Assembly: GCF_013044135.1 (NCBI RefSeq)
Contig: NZ_JABEPP010000006.1
Span: 1 to 64,000 of the forward strand
Origin: Enterovirga aerilata
GTDB taxonomy: Bacteria; Pseudomonadota; Alphaproteobacteria; Rhizobiales; Beijerinckiaceae
Direction of reading: 5' to 3'
Length of the DNA: 64,000 nt
Under the pieces are notes generated by a model. The model was not told the DNA's origin. It did no database searches and saw only the letters and a program-made list of their open reading frames with translations. This document shows, one piece after another, positions 17,856 to 25,905 of this stretch. Every line of letters starts with the position of its first letter. The stretch's first letter is position 1. The position numbers were made by a program, and so were the translations under genes.

Positions 17856-18877
17856 CGGTCGAACCCGACCTCGTCCACGAGCTCGCTCGCCCGCTTACGC
17901 GCCTTCGCCACGTCGGCGAGGCTCATCGGGTCGGGCTTGAGCGCGCCGAAGGAGGCGACGAACGCATTCACCGGCACGCCCGCGCGGATCGGGTACTCGT
18001 AGTTGACGTCCGCGAAGACTTGCTGGGCGTCGGGGGACGTCATGTACTCGATGAGCTTGATCGCGTTGTCGCGGTTCGGGGCATGCTTGGTGACCACCGC
18101 GCCCGAGACGTTCACGTGGGTCGCGCCGCCTTCGAAAGTGGGCAGGACGGGCCGGATCGCGGCCGCCCACTTCTTCTGCTCCTCGTTCTTTCCGTTGGCC
18201 ATCAGACCCACATAGTAGGAATTGCCGAGGCCGAGATCGCAGACGCCGGCCGCGATGTCCTTGGCGACGTCGCGGTCGCCGCCCGACGGCTTCTTCGCAA
18301 GGTTCGCCTTCACGCCTTCGAGCCAGGCCTTGGTCTTCTCCTCGCCCTTCTTCACGATCATCGCGGCCGTCAGAGCGACGTTGTAGGGGTGCTGGAAGGA
18401 GCGGGTGCAGACCTTCCCCTTCCACTTCGGATCGGCGAGGCTCTCGTAGGTGAGGGCGGTGTCCTGGACGCGCTCCTTGGAGACGTAGATCGTGCGAGCG
18501 CGCATGGAGAGCGCGGTCCAGCGGCCTTCCGGATCGCGCAGGTTCGCCGGTACCGCCGAGGCGACCACCTCGGATCGGATCGGGGCGGCAACGCCGAGGT
18601 CGAGCGCCTGCTGGAGGCGGCCGATATCGACCGTGATCAGGACGTCGGCCGGGCTCTTCTCGCCCTCGGCCGCGATCCGCTCGGCGAGGCCCTGCTCGGA
18701 GAAGATGGCATTCACCTTGATGCCGGTGGCCTTGGTGAATTCATCGAGCGTGGCGGAATACAGTCCCGGCTCGCGGTTCGTATAGACGTTCACCTCGCCG
18801 GCAAGCACGCCCGAGGTCCCGACCAGGAGAGCCGCCCCGAGCGAGGCGAGACGAAGCCCTTCGCGATAGGTGCGCAC
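17852..18877 (-). CDS. fbpA: ferric iron ABC transporter periplasmic binding protein
   Basis: A 341-residue periplasmic Fe(III)-binding protein of the FbpA/AfuA/FutA family. GTG 18877 has AGGAGG at ideal spacing and opens a signal peptide (YREGLRLASLGAALLVGTSG, cleaved near VLA-GE). The mature part starts EVNVYTNREPGLY, with the first Fe-binding Tyr region, and contains GVCDLGLGNSYYVGL with the paired Tyr residues used for iron binding. The permease follows with overlapping stop/start. An Irr-type operator lies about 90 bases upstream, so iron control is likely. The frame runs back to 18922, but the upstream codons lack a ribosome binding site. Confidence 0.9.
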   Translation of the reverse strand: MRTYREGLRLASLGAALLVGTSGVLAGEVNVYTNREPGLYSATLDEFTKATGIKVNAIFSEQGLAERIAAEGEKSPADVLITVDIGRLQQALDLGVAAPIRSEVVASAVPANLRDPEGRWTALSMRARTIYVSKERVQDTALTYESLADPKWKGKVCTRSFQHPYNVALTAAMIVKKGEEKTKAWLEGVKANLAKKPSGGDRDVAKDIAAGVCDLGLGNSYYVGLMANGKNEEQKKWAAAIRPVLPTFEGGATHVNVSGAVVTKHAPNRDNAIKLIEYMTSPDAQQVFADVNYEYPIRAGVPVNAFVASFGALKPDPMSLADVAKARKRASELVDEVGFDR

Positions 18878-18915
18878 CTTTTCCTCCTGCTCTCGCCCAA
18901 GCGCATGGCTGGCTA

Positions 18916-18935
18916 AGAGCACGACCGGGTGCTCT
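18916..18935 (-). repeat. short inverted repeat in the fbpA leader
   Basis: AGAGCAC (18916-18922) and GTGCTCT (18929-18935) form a 7-bp inverted repeat with a 6-base gap, between the iron control element and the fbpA start. It could form a small hairpin in the mRNA leader. The function is unknown. Confidence 0.35.
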
Positions 18936-18966
18936 CGCGCAAGGAAAAGCTGTGATTCGTCAGTAC

Positions 18967-18983
18967 CTTAGATTAAGTCTAAA
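18967..18983. promoter_or_regulatory. iron control element (Irr-type operator) upstream of fbpA
   Basis: The palindrome CTTAGATTAAGTCTAAA centres on TTAGA-TTAAG-TCTAA. Compared with the alphaproteobacterial iron control element TTTAGAA-N3-TTCTAAA bound by Irr, 11 of the 14 arm positions agree. It sits about 90 bases upstream of fbpA on a locally AT-rich background in an otherwise very GC-rich region. That is where an operator for an iron-uptake operon is expected. It is also about 360 bases upstream of the rightward SWIB gene, which is probably too far to control it. Confidence 0.65.
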
Positions 18984-19345
18984 TCGTATCTGCAGAGCTG
19001 CGGCGGGTGAGGCGGCCAGCGTCTTGCGCAAGCGCGGGAGAGTTTCGTCTCCCGGAACCTCCGATCGCGACCGCCAGGGCGCCACGCGACGGAGCTCGCA
19101 GCTCCGAGATCGCCAGAATGGCGCCTCAGGTCCGCCATCGCCGGGACAGGAGGCGCTGCCAGGCTCGCCTCTGGTCTGCCGTCCGGGCGCCGATATTCGA
19201 CCTTTTCTATACGCCACCGGGGCTGAAAGGGTCCTGCAGGTGCGAAAACTCACAGAGGAATGCCCCTTGAGCGTTGACGGCGAGCGCCCCTCTGCTCAAG
19301 GGTCCGGCGCTGCGGTTGATTCCGCGACTAGAGGAGATGGCGGGA
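18984..19345. other. non-coding stretch between the iron operator and the SWIB gene
   Basis: About 360 bases without a supported gene. Open frames here have no ribosome binding site and no recognisable product. The promoter of the SWIB gene should lie within it, but no clear -35/-10 pair stands out; GAGGAG at 19331-19336 is the ribosome binding site of the SWIB gene. Confidence 0.4.
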
Positions 19346-19669
19346 ATGGCCAAGGAAACCAAGACGGCGAAAGGCGACGCGAAGCCGAAGGCGGCCGCGA
19401 AGGGCGGCGAGGGCGGCGGCCGCAAGGTCAATCCGGCTCTGATGAAGCCGATGACGCCTTCGAAGGAACTCGGCGCCGTGGTCGGCACCAAGCCGCTGCC
19501 GCGCACGGAGGTCGTCTCCAAGGTTTGGGAATACATCAAGTCGAACAAGCTCCAGAACCCAAAGAACGGCCGCGAGATCCTGGCCGACGACAAGCTGAAG
19601 AAGGTGTTCGGGACCGACAAGGTCACCATGTTCGAGATGAACAAGCACCTGTCGAAGCATCTGAGCTGA
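19346..19669 (+). CDS. SWIB/MDM2 domain protein
   Basis: A 107-residue protein with a basic, low-complexity N-terminus (lysine/alanine/glycine, residues 1-28) followed by a complete SWIB domain: GTKPLPRTEVVSKVWEYIKS, then LQNPKNGREILADDKLKKVF and FEMNKHLSKHL. SWIB domains are best known from eukaryotic chromatin remodelling proteins and from chlamydial and proteobacterial proteins; the basic tail suggests nucleic acid binding. ATG 19346 is chosen because GAGGAG lies nine bases upstream; an ATG at 19337 would sit directly on that motif. A strong terminator follows, so it is probably a single-gene transcript. Confidence 0.85.
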   Translation: MAKETKTAKGDAKPKAAAKGGEGGGRKVNPALMKPMTPSKELGAVVGTKPLPRTEVVSKVWEYIKSNKLQNPKNGREILADDKLKKVFGTDKVTMFEMNKHLSKHLS

Positions 19670-19766
19670 GCGCACCGGGCGTCCGGCCGATCTCCGCCCG
19701 CGATCTCCGCCCCGCCGCGCCGCGAGCGCTGCGGGGCTGCCCGGCTCGGCCGGTGCGATACCGGTC

Positions 19767-19797
19767 AAGGGGGGCTGCCGTGCGGCAGCCCCCCCTT
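19767..19797 (+). terminator. rho-independent terminator-like hairpin after the SWIB gene
   Basis: AAGGGGGGCTGCC, a four-base GTGC loop and GGCAGCCCCCCCTT make an 11-bp GC stem about 100 bases after the SWIB stop codon. Only a short T-rich tail follows, as is common in GC-rich alphaproteobacteria. It also isolates the following oxidoreductase gene. Confidence 0.7.
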
Positions 19798-19934
19798 GCT
19801 TGGAACGCGCCGTCAGCGCGCCACGATCGATCGGGCGCTGCTCCCTCCGGGGTGAAGGCTCCGGCGACGCGCGGCATCGGGCTGGCGCATCAGGGTGAGG
19901 GAGGCGGAAATCGCCCGCTCAAGCCAGGCGTGAG

Positions 19935-21065
19935 ATGACAGAAGTCGAGGTCGCCATCGTCGGAGGCGGCATCGCCGGAGCTTCCGCGGCGGCCCATCTC
20001 GCGCCTCACCACAAGGTCGTCCTGCTCGAGCGGGAGGACCAGCCGGGCTATCACGCGTCCGGCCGCTCGGCGGCGCTGTTCACGGAAACCTACGGCAACG
20101 CCGTGGTCCGGGGCCTGACGGTCGCGAGCCGGCCGTTCCTCGCCTCCCCGCCGCCGGGTTTCGCCGAGCATCCGCTCCTCACGCCGCGCGGCGTCCTGCA
20201 TGTCGGGGGCGAGGACGATCTCGACCGTCTCTCCGCCCTTCACGCGGAGACGAGCGCGCTCGTGCCGGACGTGCGCTTCCTCGGCGGCGCCGAGGCGCGC
20301 CGCCTCGTCCCGGCGCTGAAAGAGGGCTGGGTTCGCGGCGGGGTCCTGGAGCCGGATGCCCGGGACATCGACACCCATGGCTGTCTGCAGGGCTTTCTGC
20401 GCGTCGCCCGCGCATATGGTGCGGAGATCCTGACCCGCGCCGAGGTGGTCGGGATCGAGCGGCGGGGCGGCCGCTGGCGCCTTCGCCTGCCGGCGGCGGA
20501 GGTCTCGGCCGACATCCTCGTGAACGCCGCCGGCGCCTGGGCCGACCGGGTCGCCGCGCTCGCCGGCGTGCCGCGGCGCGGCCTGCAGCCGATGCGCCGG
20601 ACGGCCTTCCTGTTCGGGCCGCCGGACGGCGTCTCGGCCCGCGACTGGCCGATGGTCGTCGGCCCGGGCGAGGCGTTCTACTTCAAGCCGGATGCGGGCC
20701 TGCTCCTCGCCTCGCCGGCGGACGAGGCGCCGAGCGAGCCGACGGACGCCCAGCCGGAGGAGATCGACGTCGCGGTCGCGGCCGACCGCATCCAGGAGAT
20801 CGCCGAGCTGCCGATCCGCCGGATCCTGCGGCGCTGGGCGGGGCTGCGCACTTTCGCGCCGGACAGGACGCCGGTCGTCGGCTTCGATCCGGCTGCGGAG
20901 AGCTTCTTCTGGCTCGCCGGCCAGGGCGGCTACGGCTTCCACACCGCGCCGGCGCTGGCGGCCATCGCGGCGGGGCTGATCACCCGCAATGCCGTTCCGG
21001 AACCCGTCGCCGATCTCGGGATCGCGGCCGACCATCTCGCGCCGGGGCGTCTGCCGCCTCGCTGA
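19935..21065 (+). CDS. FAD-dependent D-amino acid dehydrogenase, DauA-like
   Basis: A 376-residue DAO-family flavoprotein. It has the dinucleotide-binding EVAIVGGGIAGASAAAHL at residues 4-21, the acidic end LLEREDQPGYHASGRSAAL, and the C-terminal FAD motif WLAGQGGYGFHTAPAL. The GYHASGRSAALFTETYG segment, [48 protein letters not shown] and RWAGLRTFAPDRTPVVG follow, block by block, what I recall of Pseudomonas D-arginine dehydrogenase (DauA), including the conserved His of GYH and the Arg of WAGLR. It therefore probably oxidises a D-amino acid to the 2-oxo acid. The partner dauB (reductase) is not adjacent, so D-arginine itself is not established. Confidence 0.82.
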   Translation: MTEVEVAIVGGGIAGASAAAHLAPHHKVVLLEREDQPGYHASGRSAALFTETYGNAVVRGLTVASRPFLASPPPGFAEHPLLTPRGVLHVGGEDDLDRLSALHAETSALVPDVRFLGGAEARRLVPALKEGWVRGGVLEPDARDIDTHGCLQGFLRVARAYGAEILTRAEVVGIERRGGRWRLRLPAAEVSADILVNAAGAWADRVAALAGVPRRGLQPMRRTAFLFGPPDGVSARDWPMVVGPGEAFYFKPDAGLLLASPADEAPSEPTDAQPEEIDVAVAADRIQEIAELPIRRILRRWAGLRTFAPDRTPVVGFDPAAESFFWLAGQGGYGFHTAPALAAIAAGLITRNAVPEPVADLGIAADHLAPGRLPPR

Positions 21066-21172
21066 GCGGAACGGCACCATCCATCACGGACGCTCATCGC
21101 AAGCCTGACGCGATTTTGTTGGCGTCGCCGGCCCGCCTTCGGACAGAAAGCGAAGCCCTGCCGGAGACAGCC

Positions 21173-21856
21173 ATGCCGACGCTCGTCATCGCCAACAAGT
21201 GCTATTCATCCTGGTCGCTCAGGCCGTGGCTGCTGCTGAGGCAGCTCGGCATCGCCTTCGACGAGGTTCTGATCCCGCTCGGGCAGCCTGACACCGCCGC
21301 GCGCATCCGGGAGCACTCGCCGGCGGGGCGCGTGCCGATCCTGAAGGACGGCGACGTTACGGTTTGGGATTCGCTGGCCATCATGGAATACGCCGCCGAG
21401 CGCTGGCCCGAGGCGCAGGTCTGGCCTGCGGAGCGGAGGGCGCGGGCGCTCGCGCGTTCCGTGTCGGCCGAGATGCATTCCGGCTTTCAGGCGCTGCGGA
21501 GCGGCTGCCCGATGAATCTCGGAAAGAGATTCGGAGCCAGGGATCGGGGGGAGGCGGTCTCCCGCGACGTCGCCCGGATCGACGCGATGTGGCAGGACAT
21601 GCGCGTGCGCTTCGGCCAGGGCGGGCCCTTCCTGTTCGGCGCCTTCTCGGCCGCGGACGCCATGTACGCGCCGGTCGTAACGCGGTTCGACACCTATTCG
21701 GTCGAGGTTTCCGGCGTGTCGAAGGCCTATATGGAGGCGATCCTCGGGTTGCCGGCCTTCGGCGAATGGCGCGCGGCGGCGCTCGCCGAGCCCTGGTTCT
21801 ACAAGGAGGACGAGGTCGACGAGGAGCCGTTGGCCAACTTCCGCCCGGTCCGCTAG
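21173..21856 (+). CDS. glutathione S-transferase family protein
   Basis: A 227-residue cytosolic GST. The N-terminal thioredoxin-like domain begins MPTLVIANKCYSSWSLRPWL, with the likely catalytic Ser in CYSSWSLRPW, then the cis-proline strand GRVPILKDGD and the glutathione-binding DSLAIMEYAAE. The all-helical domain contains FLFGAFSAADAMYAPV, the usual N-capping box region. ATG 21173 is preceded by GGAGACAG. It belongs to a GST subgroup found widely in Rhizobiales; the substrate is unknown. ilvH starts 25 bases downstream on the same strand, possibly co-transcribed. Confidence 0.88.
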   Translation: MPTLVIANKCYSSWSLRPWLLLRQLGIAFDEVLIPLGQPDTAARIREHSPAGRVPILKDGDVTVWDSLAIMEYAAERWPEAQVWPAERRARALARSVSAEMHSGFQALRSGCPMNLGKRFGARDRGEAVSRDVARIDAMWQDMRVRFGQGGPFLFGAFSAADAMYAPVVTRFDTYSVEVSGVSKAYMEAILGLPAFGEWRAAALAEPWFYKEDEVDEEPLANFRPVR

Positions 21857-21881
21857 ACGTCGGGCGACCTGGAGCGCTCCG

Positions 21882-22424
21882 ATGAACGCGATGAACACGC
21901 ATTATCCCGACCCGACCCTGGTCGAGTCGGTGAACCGGCACACGCTGGCCGTGGTGGTGGATAACGAACCGGGCGTGCTGGCGCGGATCGCCGGCCTCTT
22001 CTCGGGACGCGGCTACAACATCGAGAGCCTCACCGTGTCCGAGACGGAGCACGAGAAACATCTCTCCCGCATCACCATCGTCACCGCGGGAACCAACGCC
22101 ATCCTGGAGCAGATCAAGAGCCAGCTGGAGCGGCTCGTCCCGGTGCACCGGGTGGTCGACCTCACCGTCCAGGGCGGCGCGATCGAGCGCGAGCTCGCGC
22201 TGGTCAAGGTGCAGGGAAAGGGCGAGAGCCGGGTGGAGGCGATGCGCCTCGCCTCGGCCTTCGGGGCCAAGACGGTGGATGCGACACTCTCGTCCTTCGT
22301 GTTCGAGCTCACCGGCACCACGGACGAGGTCGAGCGCTTCATCAACCTCATGGTGGCGGTCGGGCTCGTGGAAGTCTCCCGCACGGGCGTCGCCGCCATG
22401 GGGCGCGGTGCCGACCCGATGTAA
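21882..22424 (+). CDS. ilvH: acetolactate synthase small (regulatory) subunit
   Basis: A 180-residue regulatory subunit of acetohydroxyacid synthase, which gives valine feedback control of branched-chain amino acid synthesis. The ACT domain is complete: HTLAVVVDNEPGVLARIAGL, FSGRGYNIESLTVSETE and the C-terminal domain ending in VEVSRTGVAAMGRG. ilvI (the catalytic subunit), normally just upstream, is not here; a GST gene takes its place. Length and start are normal. Confidence 0.93.
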   Translation: MNAMNTHYPDPTLVESVNRHTLAVVVDNEPGVLARIAGLFSGRGYNIESLTVSETEHEKHLSRITIVTAGTNAILEQIKSQLERLVPVHRVVDLTVQGGAIERELALVKVQGKGESRVEAMRLASAFGAKTVDATLSSFVFELTGTTDEVERFINLMVAVGLVEVSRTGVAAMGRGADPM

Positions 22425-22579
22425 GCCAGATGTACATCGTAGATTTCTGAACCGGCTCGAGGCTTCGGAACGCGAATGAAGCTCGTCGCGACCTTGCTGC
22501 CGAAGGCGATCTACGGACCAGGCGCAGGGTTTCTGGCCTGACCACGCCCCCGGGAAAGAGAAAACGAGACGGAAGGCGC

Positions 22580-22894
22580 ATGATCTACGAGGAGCGCGAC
22601 TACCGCATCAGGCCGGGCAAGCTCGCCCAGTTCGTCGCCACCTATGGCCGGTATGGCCTGCCCTTGCAGAAGAAGCATCTCGGCACGTTCGTAGCCTATT
22701 TCACGACCGAGATCGGCGAGCTCAATCACGTCGTGGCGCTCTGGGCATACGAGAGCCTCGGCGACCGCGAGGCTCGGCGGAAGGCGATGCTCGCCGATCC
22801 GGAGTGGCAGGCCTATCTCGACCGGGTCACCGACCTGATCGACATCCAGACCACCCGCATCCTGAACCCGGTCTCCTATTCGCCGCTCCAGTGA
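22580..22894 (+). CDS. NIPSNAP family protein
   Basis: A 104-residue single-domain protein with a dimeric alpha/beta-barrel fold of the NIPSNAP type: MIYEERDYRIRPGKLAQFVA, EIGELNHVVALWAYESLGDR and the Arg/Lys-rich helix with the final strand ILNPVSYSPL. Such proteins are small and cytosolic and occur near catabolic genes in proteobacteria; the function of the family is unclear. It stands alone between ilvH and an SDR gene. Confidence 0.85.
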   Translation: MIYEERDYRIRPGKLAQFVATYGRYGLPLQKKHLGTFVAYFTTEIGELNHVVALWAYESLGDREARRKAMLADPEWQAYLDRVTDLIDIQTTRILNPVSYSPLQ

Positions 22895-23046
22895 GCGGCC
22901 CGCGCACAGCAGCGCGTGGGCCTCGGGGCTGCCGAATCGGACCGACTTGACCCGAGAACGCACCCGCCGGCACTGACATACCTGTAAGTCAGGACGGCTT
23001 CGGCGTTCGCCGGCTGGACGACGGACGGAAGGGCCAGGAATTGGGC

Positions 23047-23820
23047 ATGTACGGTCTGGAAGGACGCCGCGCGATCGTCACCGGTGCCGCCTACGGCATC
23101 GGCAAGGGTATCGCGTCGCGGCTTGCGGCCGAGGGCTGCGATGTCGGCCTGTTCGATCTCGACCTCGCCGCAGCTGAGCGCGTCGCGGTTGAGCTTTCGG
23201 GCTCCGGCCGGCGGGTCGCCGTCGCGGCGGGCGACGTCTCGTCCAAGACGGATGTCGAGGCGGGGATCGGCAGGTTGCTGGCGGAGCTCGGCGGTGGCGC
23301 CGACATCCTGGTCAACAATGCCGGCATCTGCCGCATCGGCAAGCTGCTCGAGATGAGCGAGAGCGACTGGCGTGCAACCTTCGGCATCAATGTGGACGGC
23401 CTGTTCTATGCCTCGCGCATGGTCGTGCCGGGCATGGTCGAGCGCCGCTCGGGGGCGGTGATCAACCTGGCCTCCTGGATGGGGAAGTCCGGCGCGGAGG
23501 CGTATGGTGCATACTGCGCCTCGAAGTTCGCGGTCGTCGCCCTGACGCAGACGCTGGCGCTCGAAGTCGGGGAGCATGGCGTGCGCGTGAACGCTGTCGC
23601 GCCCGGCCTCGTCGTGCAGACCAAAATGCGGGACGAATCGGAGGAGAGGCGCCGCCGCGAGGGGCTGCCGCTCGCGGAGGAGCGCGCCAAGGCCATCCCG
23701 CTGCGGCGCGCCGCCGTGCCGGAGGACATCGCAAAGGCGGTGGCGTTCCTGGCCTCCGACGAGGCGGCCTATATCACGGGGGAGACGCTGAGCGTCACCG
23801 GCGGCGTCTGGAACGACTGA
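23047..23820 (+). CDS. short-chain dehydrogenase/reductase
   Basis: A 257-residue classical SDR. The NAD(P) loop is TGAAYGIGKGIA (residues about 13-24), the acidic end of strand 2 is LFDLD (suggesting NAD rather than NADP), NNAG is at about residue 88, and the catalytic Ser and YGAYCASKFAV (YxxxK) follow. The C-terminus ITGETLSVTGGVWND is typical. TTG 23041 is an alternative two codons earlier; ATG 23047 has better spacing to AGGAA. The substrate cannot be inferred. It converges with the aspartate dehydrogenase gene. Confidence 0.88.
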   Translation: MYGLEGRRAIVTGAAYGIGKGIASRLAAEGCDVGLFDLDLAAAERVAVELSGSGRRVAVAAGDVSSKTDVEAGIGRLLAELGGGADILVNNAGICRIGKLLEMSESDWRATFGINVDGLFYASRMVVPGMVERRSGAVINLASWMGKSGAEAYGAYCASKFAVVALTQTLALEVGEHGVRVNAVAPGLVVQTKMRDESEERRRREGLPLAEERAKAIPLRRAAVPEDIAKAVAFLASDEAAYITGETLSVTGGVWND

Positions 23821-23895
23821 CCCCAACCGAGACGAGGGACATGCCGCGCCCGACGCTGTCGAGCCGGACTCGCGTCGTCGAGAGATGTGCGTCGA

Positions 23896-24687
23896 TCACA
23901 AGAGCTGGACCGTCGAGAAGTGCTGCTCGATGGCCGATAGCAGCGAGCGGCTGACGATCCAGGACGTCTTCGGGTTGTCGGGCGAAGGACGGTTCACGAC
24001 CGAGAGCTCCAGGCTGCCGAGCTCGCTCGCGACCGCGATGCCGTGCGTGTTGCCGCGCGCCTCCGGGTCGACCACCACGGAGACCTCCGTCCTGTCGAAG
24101 CCGATCCCGGCAAGCGCCAGCGTCGCGGCGACGTTCAGGTTGGCGGGATACCGCGCGGCCGCCTCGCGCGCGCTGCCCTCGAGCAGCGTGACGGGACGGG
24201 CCGGGCGCTCCACATGGCCGAGCCGCCGGAGCTCGTCGGCCCAGGCTGCAGGCGGTTTGCGCGACTCGTAGCGGATGCGCAGGTCGCCGGCGGCGCGGGC
24301 CGCCAGCACGTAGTCCAGCCCCGCCAGGGCGCCCGAGGGCAGGTACAGGCGCGTTCCGGCGGCTTCCGCCGCTTCGACGAGGGCCGCGCGCAGTCCGTCG
24401 TCGTGCAGCGCACCGACGGATGACAGGAGGAGCGGGACGCCGAGCCCGAGGGAAGCGGGTCCCCATTCGCGGACCGCTTGCGCGCCGGCCGCCTCCACCA
24501 CGATCGCAGGCCGGAAGGCGGCCAGGGCCGCGGGATCATGAACTGTGACGCAGTCCGGACCGACCTGCCCGGCGCGCGACGAGCCGGGCCGGAGCACGAC
24601 CGCGACGGCGTACCCGCCGCGCCGGAGCAGGGCGGTCGCGAGTTCGCGGCCGATCGCGCCATGGCCGATGATCGCGACGCGCCGCAT
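23896..24687 (-). CDS. nadX: aspartate dehydrogenase
   Basis: A 263-residue NAD(P)-dependent L-aspartate dehydrogenase of the NadX type, making iminoaspartate or oxaloacetate from aspartate. RRVAIIGHGAIGRELATALL is the Rossmann loop. PSGALAGLDYVLAA, YPANLNVAATLALAG and GNTHGIAVAS are characteristic, including the active-site His region. ATG 24687 overlaps the stop of the upstream hydrolase gene by one base (TGATG), so translation is coupled. No quinolinate genes are nearby, so the role may be catabolic and not NAD synthesis. Confidence 0.87.
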   Translation of the reverse strand: MRRVAIIGHGAIGRELATALLRRGGYAVAVVLRPGSSRAGQVGPDCVTVHDPAALAAFRPAIVVEAAGAQAVREWGPASLGLGVPLLLSSVGALHDDGLRAALVEAAEAAGTRLYLPSGALAGLDYVLAARAAGDLRIRYESRKPPAAWADELRRLGHVERPARPVTLLEGSAREAAARYPANLNVAATLALAGIGFDRTEVSVVVDPEARGNTHGIAVASELGSLELSVVNRPSPDNPKTSWIVSRSLLSAIEQHFSTVQLL

Positions 24688-25487
24688 CACGCAAGGCCCC
24701 GGGCGAAGACCGCGACGTCGCGGGCGAACTGGTCCGCGCGGGTCACGGGGAAGAAGTGGCCGCCGTCCGGATACGTGATCGCCTGCGGGCGCCCCGGCAG
24801 GGCCGCCGCGAGTTCCTCCTGCAGGAAGGCGGGGACGATGACGTCGTCCGCGGCTCCGAGGACCAGCGCCGGGCAGGCCAGGGACGAGATCCAGGCGGAG
24901 CCGTCGAAGGCCAGCAGCGCGTCGATCCGCTCGCTCACGATGCGCCGGGCCGCGTCCGACGCAGGCGGCCTGGCGATTGCCGCCTCGTACACGTCCCAGT
25001 TCGCTTCGAGCCAGGCCGGCGCATAGCCCAGCACCGCCCCGGTCGCGGCATAGATGCGCGGGTCGAGCTCGAGGATGCGGCGCCGCGCGGCGAACAGCGC
25101 ACCCATGTAGCGCGAGGGCCTGAGCCAGGTCGCGCTGAGAACGAGGCCGCGCAGGCGTCCTGGCGCGATATGTGCGAGCGTCTGCCCGATGGCGCCGCCA
25201 GTCGAGTGGCCGACCAGAACCGCATCGGCGATCCCGGCCGCGTCCATGACGGTGAGGCAGTCGCGCGCGAGCTGGTCGATGCTGCAGGCCGCCGTGCCCC
25301 GGCTGCTCGCTCCGATGCCGCGCTGGTCGAAGCGGGTGACGCGGAAGCTCGGCGCCAGCCCGGGGAGGACGGGCGACCAGAAAGCCGCCGTGCCGCCGAG
25401 GCCGGACACCAGGAGGATGTCGGGGCCATGGCCTTCCGTCGTTATGGCGAGCCGGGCACCGTCAGCCGTCTCCGCATGAGGCATCAC
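24687..25487 (-). CDS. alpha/beta hydrolase
   Basis: A 266-residue alpha/beta-hydrolase fold protein. The oxyanion-hole strand is ILLVSGLGGTAAFW, the nucleophile elbow LVGHSTGGAIGQT carries the Ser, the acid is the Asp in GAADDVIVP, and the His is in YPDGGHFFPVTRA. RutD-like or enol-lactonase-like enzymes share this plan. It is in an operon with aspartate dehydrogenase (TGATG overlap), which suggests cleavage of an amide or lactone in an amino acid or pyrimidine breakdown route; that is inference from context only. Confidence 0.87.
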   Translation of the reverse strand: MMPHAETADGARLAITTEGHGPDILLVSGLGGTAAFWSPVLPGLAPSFRVTRFDQRGIGASSRGTAACSIDQLARDCLTVMDAAGIADAVLVGHSTGGAIGQTLAHIAPGRLRGLVLSATWLRPSRYMGALFAARRRILELDPRIYAATGAVLGYAPAWLEANWDVYEAAIARPPASDAARRIVSERIDALLAFDGSAWISSLACPALVLGAADDVIVPAFLQEELAAALPGRPQAITYPDGGHFFPVTRADQFARDVAVFARGLA

Positions 25488-25905
25488 GGCCCTCCATCAA
25501 GTCCGATCCATCACACCGAGCCGGGGGTCCCTCCCGGGCAGGAATACCGGCCGACCAACCGATGCCTCTCGCCTGGATTGGATATGATATTCGATCGCCT
25601 GATCCGTCGTCGCTTGGCAATGCTCCTCAATTCGCTACCGCGGCGCGATCTCCTCTGCCGACGCTTGCACATTTTCGACGTGGATGAATATCGTTTCTAG
25701 TGATGCCGATTGGCCGCCAGTCTCTGACGGACGTGGCGTTCATGAGAAAAGTTCCCGTGCGACCGGCGGGTGAGTGCCGGGCTGCCCCACCTTCCCGGCG
25801 GCTGCCGCCGCGAGCTGTCGCGAGGCGCGCGGTCGAGGACATCTGCGACGGCGAGGCCAGTGCGGCCAGATCGAGTTTCCAAACCGAACGCACAGGAGCA
25901 GCGAC
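25488..25905. other. non-coding stretch between the hydrolase and cupin genes
   Basis: A divergent spacer of 418 bases. The part around 25560-25720 is more AT-rich than its surroundings and is the best place for the two promoters. Short open frames cross it but none has a recognisable product or ribosome binding site. The last 30 bases hold the AGGAGC of the cupin gene. Confidence 0.4.

Noticed and set aside
14731-18002. Very long open frames on both strands opposite scoA, scoB and fbpB (one over 1000 codons).
   Set aside because: Their translations are Arg/Pro/Gly-rich and low complexity, without any family motif, and they lie opposite genes with clear motifs. They are due to the high GC content.
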